Shown here one piece after another: positions 6,384 through 7,922 of a DNA stretch of 7,922 nucleotides. The translations under genes were made by a program, and so were the position numbers. This stretch comes from JAWVZH01 sp033722295. Lineage in GTDB: Bacteria; Bacteroidota; Bacteroidia; Chitinophagales; Saprospiraceae. The stretch is from contig JAWVZH010000130.1 in the NCBI GenBank assembly GCA_033722295.1, positions 1-7,922 of the forward strand, read 5' to 3'. Below the pieces are notes generated by a model that saw only the letters and a list, made by a program, of their open reading frames with translations, was not told the origin of the DNA and made no database searches. Positions within the stretch are counted from its first letter, which is position 1, and the number at the start of each line of letters is the position of its first letter.

Positions 6384-7922
6384 GTGAGGCCTCTATTTAT
6401 AGTTGGACTACTGTTGCTCCTGTTCGAATGTTCCTATTCGCAGCCACCTCCAACGTGCAATATGCCGATGGATCCGATCTCTTCCTGTGCTGCGGCTTGT
6501 ATTCATTGTAATCTCGATGGCTATACTTCGATAACTAATCATTTAGACAATGGTGGTACAGCGCCTCCTGGCTTTTGCACCTTCATTGTTCATCATATAC
6601 AATACGTCGGCTTCGTTGCAGGCTCCTCCAGTCTTTCAATACAAGTCACTGTAAATACTTGCACATTCGGTAACTCTATAGAGTTGGGCATCTATAAATC
6701 AGAAGATTGTAGTTCCTATGAATTGGTCTCAAATTGCCACACTGCGATGTTTGCCGGTGTTTATGTCTTTACAACAACTACTCCTCTTGATATAGGATGT
6801 CCGTATTATTTGGTTATTGATGGCAATTTACCCGCAGATTGTCCCTTCAGTGTGAGAGTTTTGTCGGGTAGCACTGTTGCACCTCCAGTGACTTTCAATG
6901 GTGGCATTTTGGGCCCTAAACAAGTTTGTCAGGGGGAAGAACATGAATACAGTGTCAATCATAACGGTGCATGTTACAAGCAGTGGACAGTGACAGGTGG
7001 TACTATTACGAGCGATGACATGGAAGACGATGTCACGATCGAGTTCAATACGCCCGGAGTGGCAAGAGTTTGTTTTACAGGAGAAAATTTATGCAATCCT
7101 CCAGAGGAGATATGTGAGGATATAATCGTTCATCCGAATCCTATAGAGATCAATATAGGTCCTTTTGAGGTCTGTGAAGACGAGTTTTATTTCCATAATG
7201 GTCAGCCCTATGGAGCGGGCCTTCATGAAATAAGACATACCACGATATTCGGATGTGATTCTATAGAGTATCTTGAGGTGATAGAGGTTCCTGACTATAT
7301 GGACCAGCTCAACCCTTCAGTATGCTTTCCGGATTGTTATCGTCGGGGTGGCCAGGTCATTTGCGTACCAGGGTTTCACAGACTGGTCGTACAGTCACAA
7401 GTTCCGCCGTTCTGTGATACTATTTATGAACTCAACCTGAATTCCATCCGGATCGAAACACAACTGAGGTCTTCAGGAAATCTCAGTTGTGGAGACACTA
7501 CAGTCGTTCTTCGGACAGATAGCTCACTTATCGCCGGAAGGGGTTTCAGATCTTATCGCTGGACGGACGAGTTCGGGGACGAGGTCGGAGATGATGACAC
7601 ACTCATCGTTAACCAGTCTGGCAGATACTGCGTAGAGATCATTGTGGAAGGCCCGGATGGTACGGTTTGTTCGGATATGGCGTGCATCAATGTCGTCGCC
7701 ATCCTTGACGATCCTGAACTGGCACTGGATACAAATGTTGCGATCTGCAGGGGGGATACACTTCCACTCAGCCAGATTCCGGTGATTGAGGTGAATGGTT
7801 ACTCGGGCAACATAAGATATTTCGATGGGCCGCCTTCCACGGGTGATGAGATCAAGGACTATCTCGTGCTTGATGACACCATGCAGTTATGGGCAAGTTT
7901 TAACGCCGGAGAATGTGAGGAC
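6384..7922 (+). CDS. N-terminal part of a large secreted Cys-rich protein with Ig/PKD-like modules, runs off the window
   Basis: An uninterrupted frame of 513 codons runs from a GTG at 6384 to the window end without a stop. The GTG is chosen because it opens a classical signal peptide: Arg2, a hydrophobic core over residues 4-14 (LFIVGLLLLLF), and a probable cut at S-Y-S before Q20. No ATG precedes 6462 in this frame. C16 follows Glu, so there is no lipobox. The mature start carries a C35-x2-C38-x2-C41 cluster followed by NLDGYT, then a beta-rich module to about residue 165. A PKD-like module follows at about 175-252 (VCQGEEHEY, QWTVTGGTI, ARVCF). A module with FGCDSIEYLEV (C291) runs to about 305, and another Ig-like module spans about 366-433 (C369, W393, SGRYC with Y415). 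This build is typical of very large surface or gliding-associated proteins of Saprospiria. Such proteins usually end in a T9SS sorting domain, which would lie beyond the window. GC is moderate and rises toward the right. It may be read through from the DoxX-like gene (63 bp gap) or from its own unseen promoter. Confidence 0.85.
   Translation, partial: MRPLFIVGLLLLLFECSYSQPPPTCNMPMDPISSCAAACIHCNLDGYTSITNHLDNGGTAPPGFCTFIVHHIQYVGFVAGSSSLSIQVTVNTCTFGNSIELGIYKSEDCSSYELVSNCHTAMFAGVYVFTTTTPLDIGCPYYLVIDGNLPADCPFSVRVLSGSTVAPPVTFNGGILGPKQVCQGEEHEYSVNHNGACYKQWTVTGGTITSDDMEDDVTIEFNTPGVARVCFTGENLCNPPEEICEDIIVHPNPIEINIGPFEVCEDEFYFHNGQPYGAGLHEIRHTTIFGCDSIEYLEVIEVPDYMDQLNPSVCFPDCYRRGGQVICVPGFHRLVVQSQVPPFCDTIYELNLNSIRIETQLRSSGNLSCGDTTVVLRTDSSLIAGRGFRSYRWTDEFGDEVGDDDTLIVNQSGRYCVEIIVEGPDGTVCSDMACINVVAILDDPELALDTNVAICRGDTLPLSQIPVIEVNGYSGNIRYFDGPPSTGDEIKDYLVLDDTMQLWASFNAGECED

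Noticed and set aside
6423..6434. Lipoprotein signal at C16 of the large secreted protein
   Set aside because: The residue before the cysteine is Glu, which is incompatible with a lipobox. A normal signal peptidase I site fits better.
6221..6511. Open frame overlapping the end of the DoxX-like gene and the start of the large secreted protein
   Set aside because: It overlaps two well-supported genes in another frame, and its translation has no recognisable family features.

Overview
The window looks like a chromosomal segment of a Bacteroidota organism, probably of the Saprospiria / Lewinella-like group. Three things point there. One secreted protein ends in a type IX secretion (T9SS) C-terminal sorting domain. 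The signal peptides end in the Bacteroidota-typical S-x-S/Q pattern. The best promoter candidate matches the Bacteroidota -7 element TAnnTTTG perfectly. The group assignment also rests on the style of the large Cys-rich secreted protein at the right end, and is inference.

Left part (1-3837): the window opens with the first 29 codons of a leftward gene (1-87, minus strand). A roughly 100 bp AT-rich divergent intergenic region follows and carries a 7 bp perfect inverted repeat. Two rightward genes come next, only 9 bp apart and in the same frame: a secreted T9SS cargo protein of unknown function (190-1137), and an 896-residue TPR-CHAT protein (1147-3837) with an apparent caspase-like His/Cys dyad (H724, C764) and a C-terminal membrane anchor. 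Most of this block is AT-rich. GC rises sharply in the last 200 bases or so of the CHAT gene, so the pair looks like a mosaic or transferred module. It is the most interesting part of the window: a predicted membrane-anchored protease of the separase/caspase clan co-transcribed with a secreted partner.

Middle part (3887-6320): three membrane proteins of ordinary, higher GC. These are a short CNNM/CBS protein of the HlyC/CorC superfamily without the usual C-terminal domain, a TerC-family protein resembling the membrane half of E. coli YoaE, and a DoxX-family protein 11 bp behind it. A good promoter candidate followed by a hairpin-forming repeat lies in the 86 bp gap before the terC-like gene. 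Family knowledge suggests divalent-metal (Mg/Mn) export and envelope metal or redox homeostasis for this group.

Right part (6384-7922): after 63 bp with no clear feature, an ORF of 513 codons runs off the window end. It starts at GTG and encodes the N-terminal part of a large secreted Cys-rich protein with Ig/PKD-like modules, a surface or gliding-type protein that would normally end in a T9SS sorting domain beyond the window. No tRNA, rRNA, CRISPR array or insertion sequence was seen.
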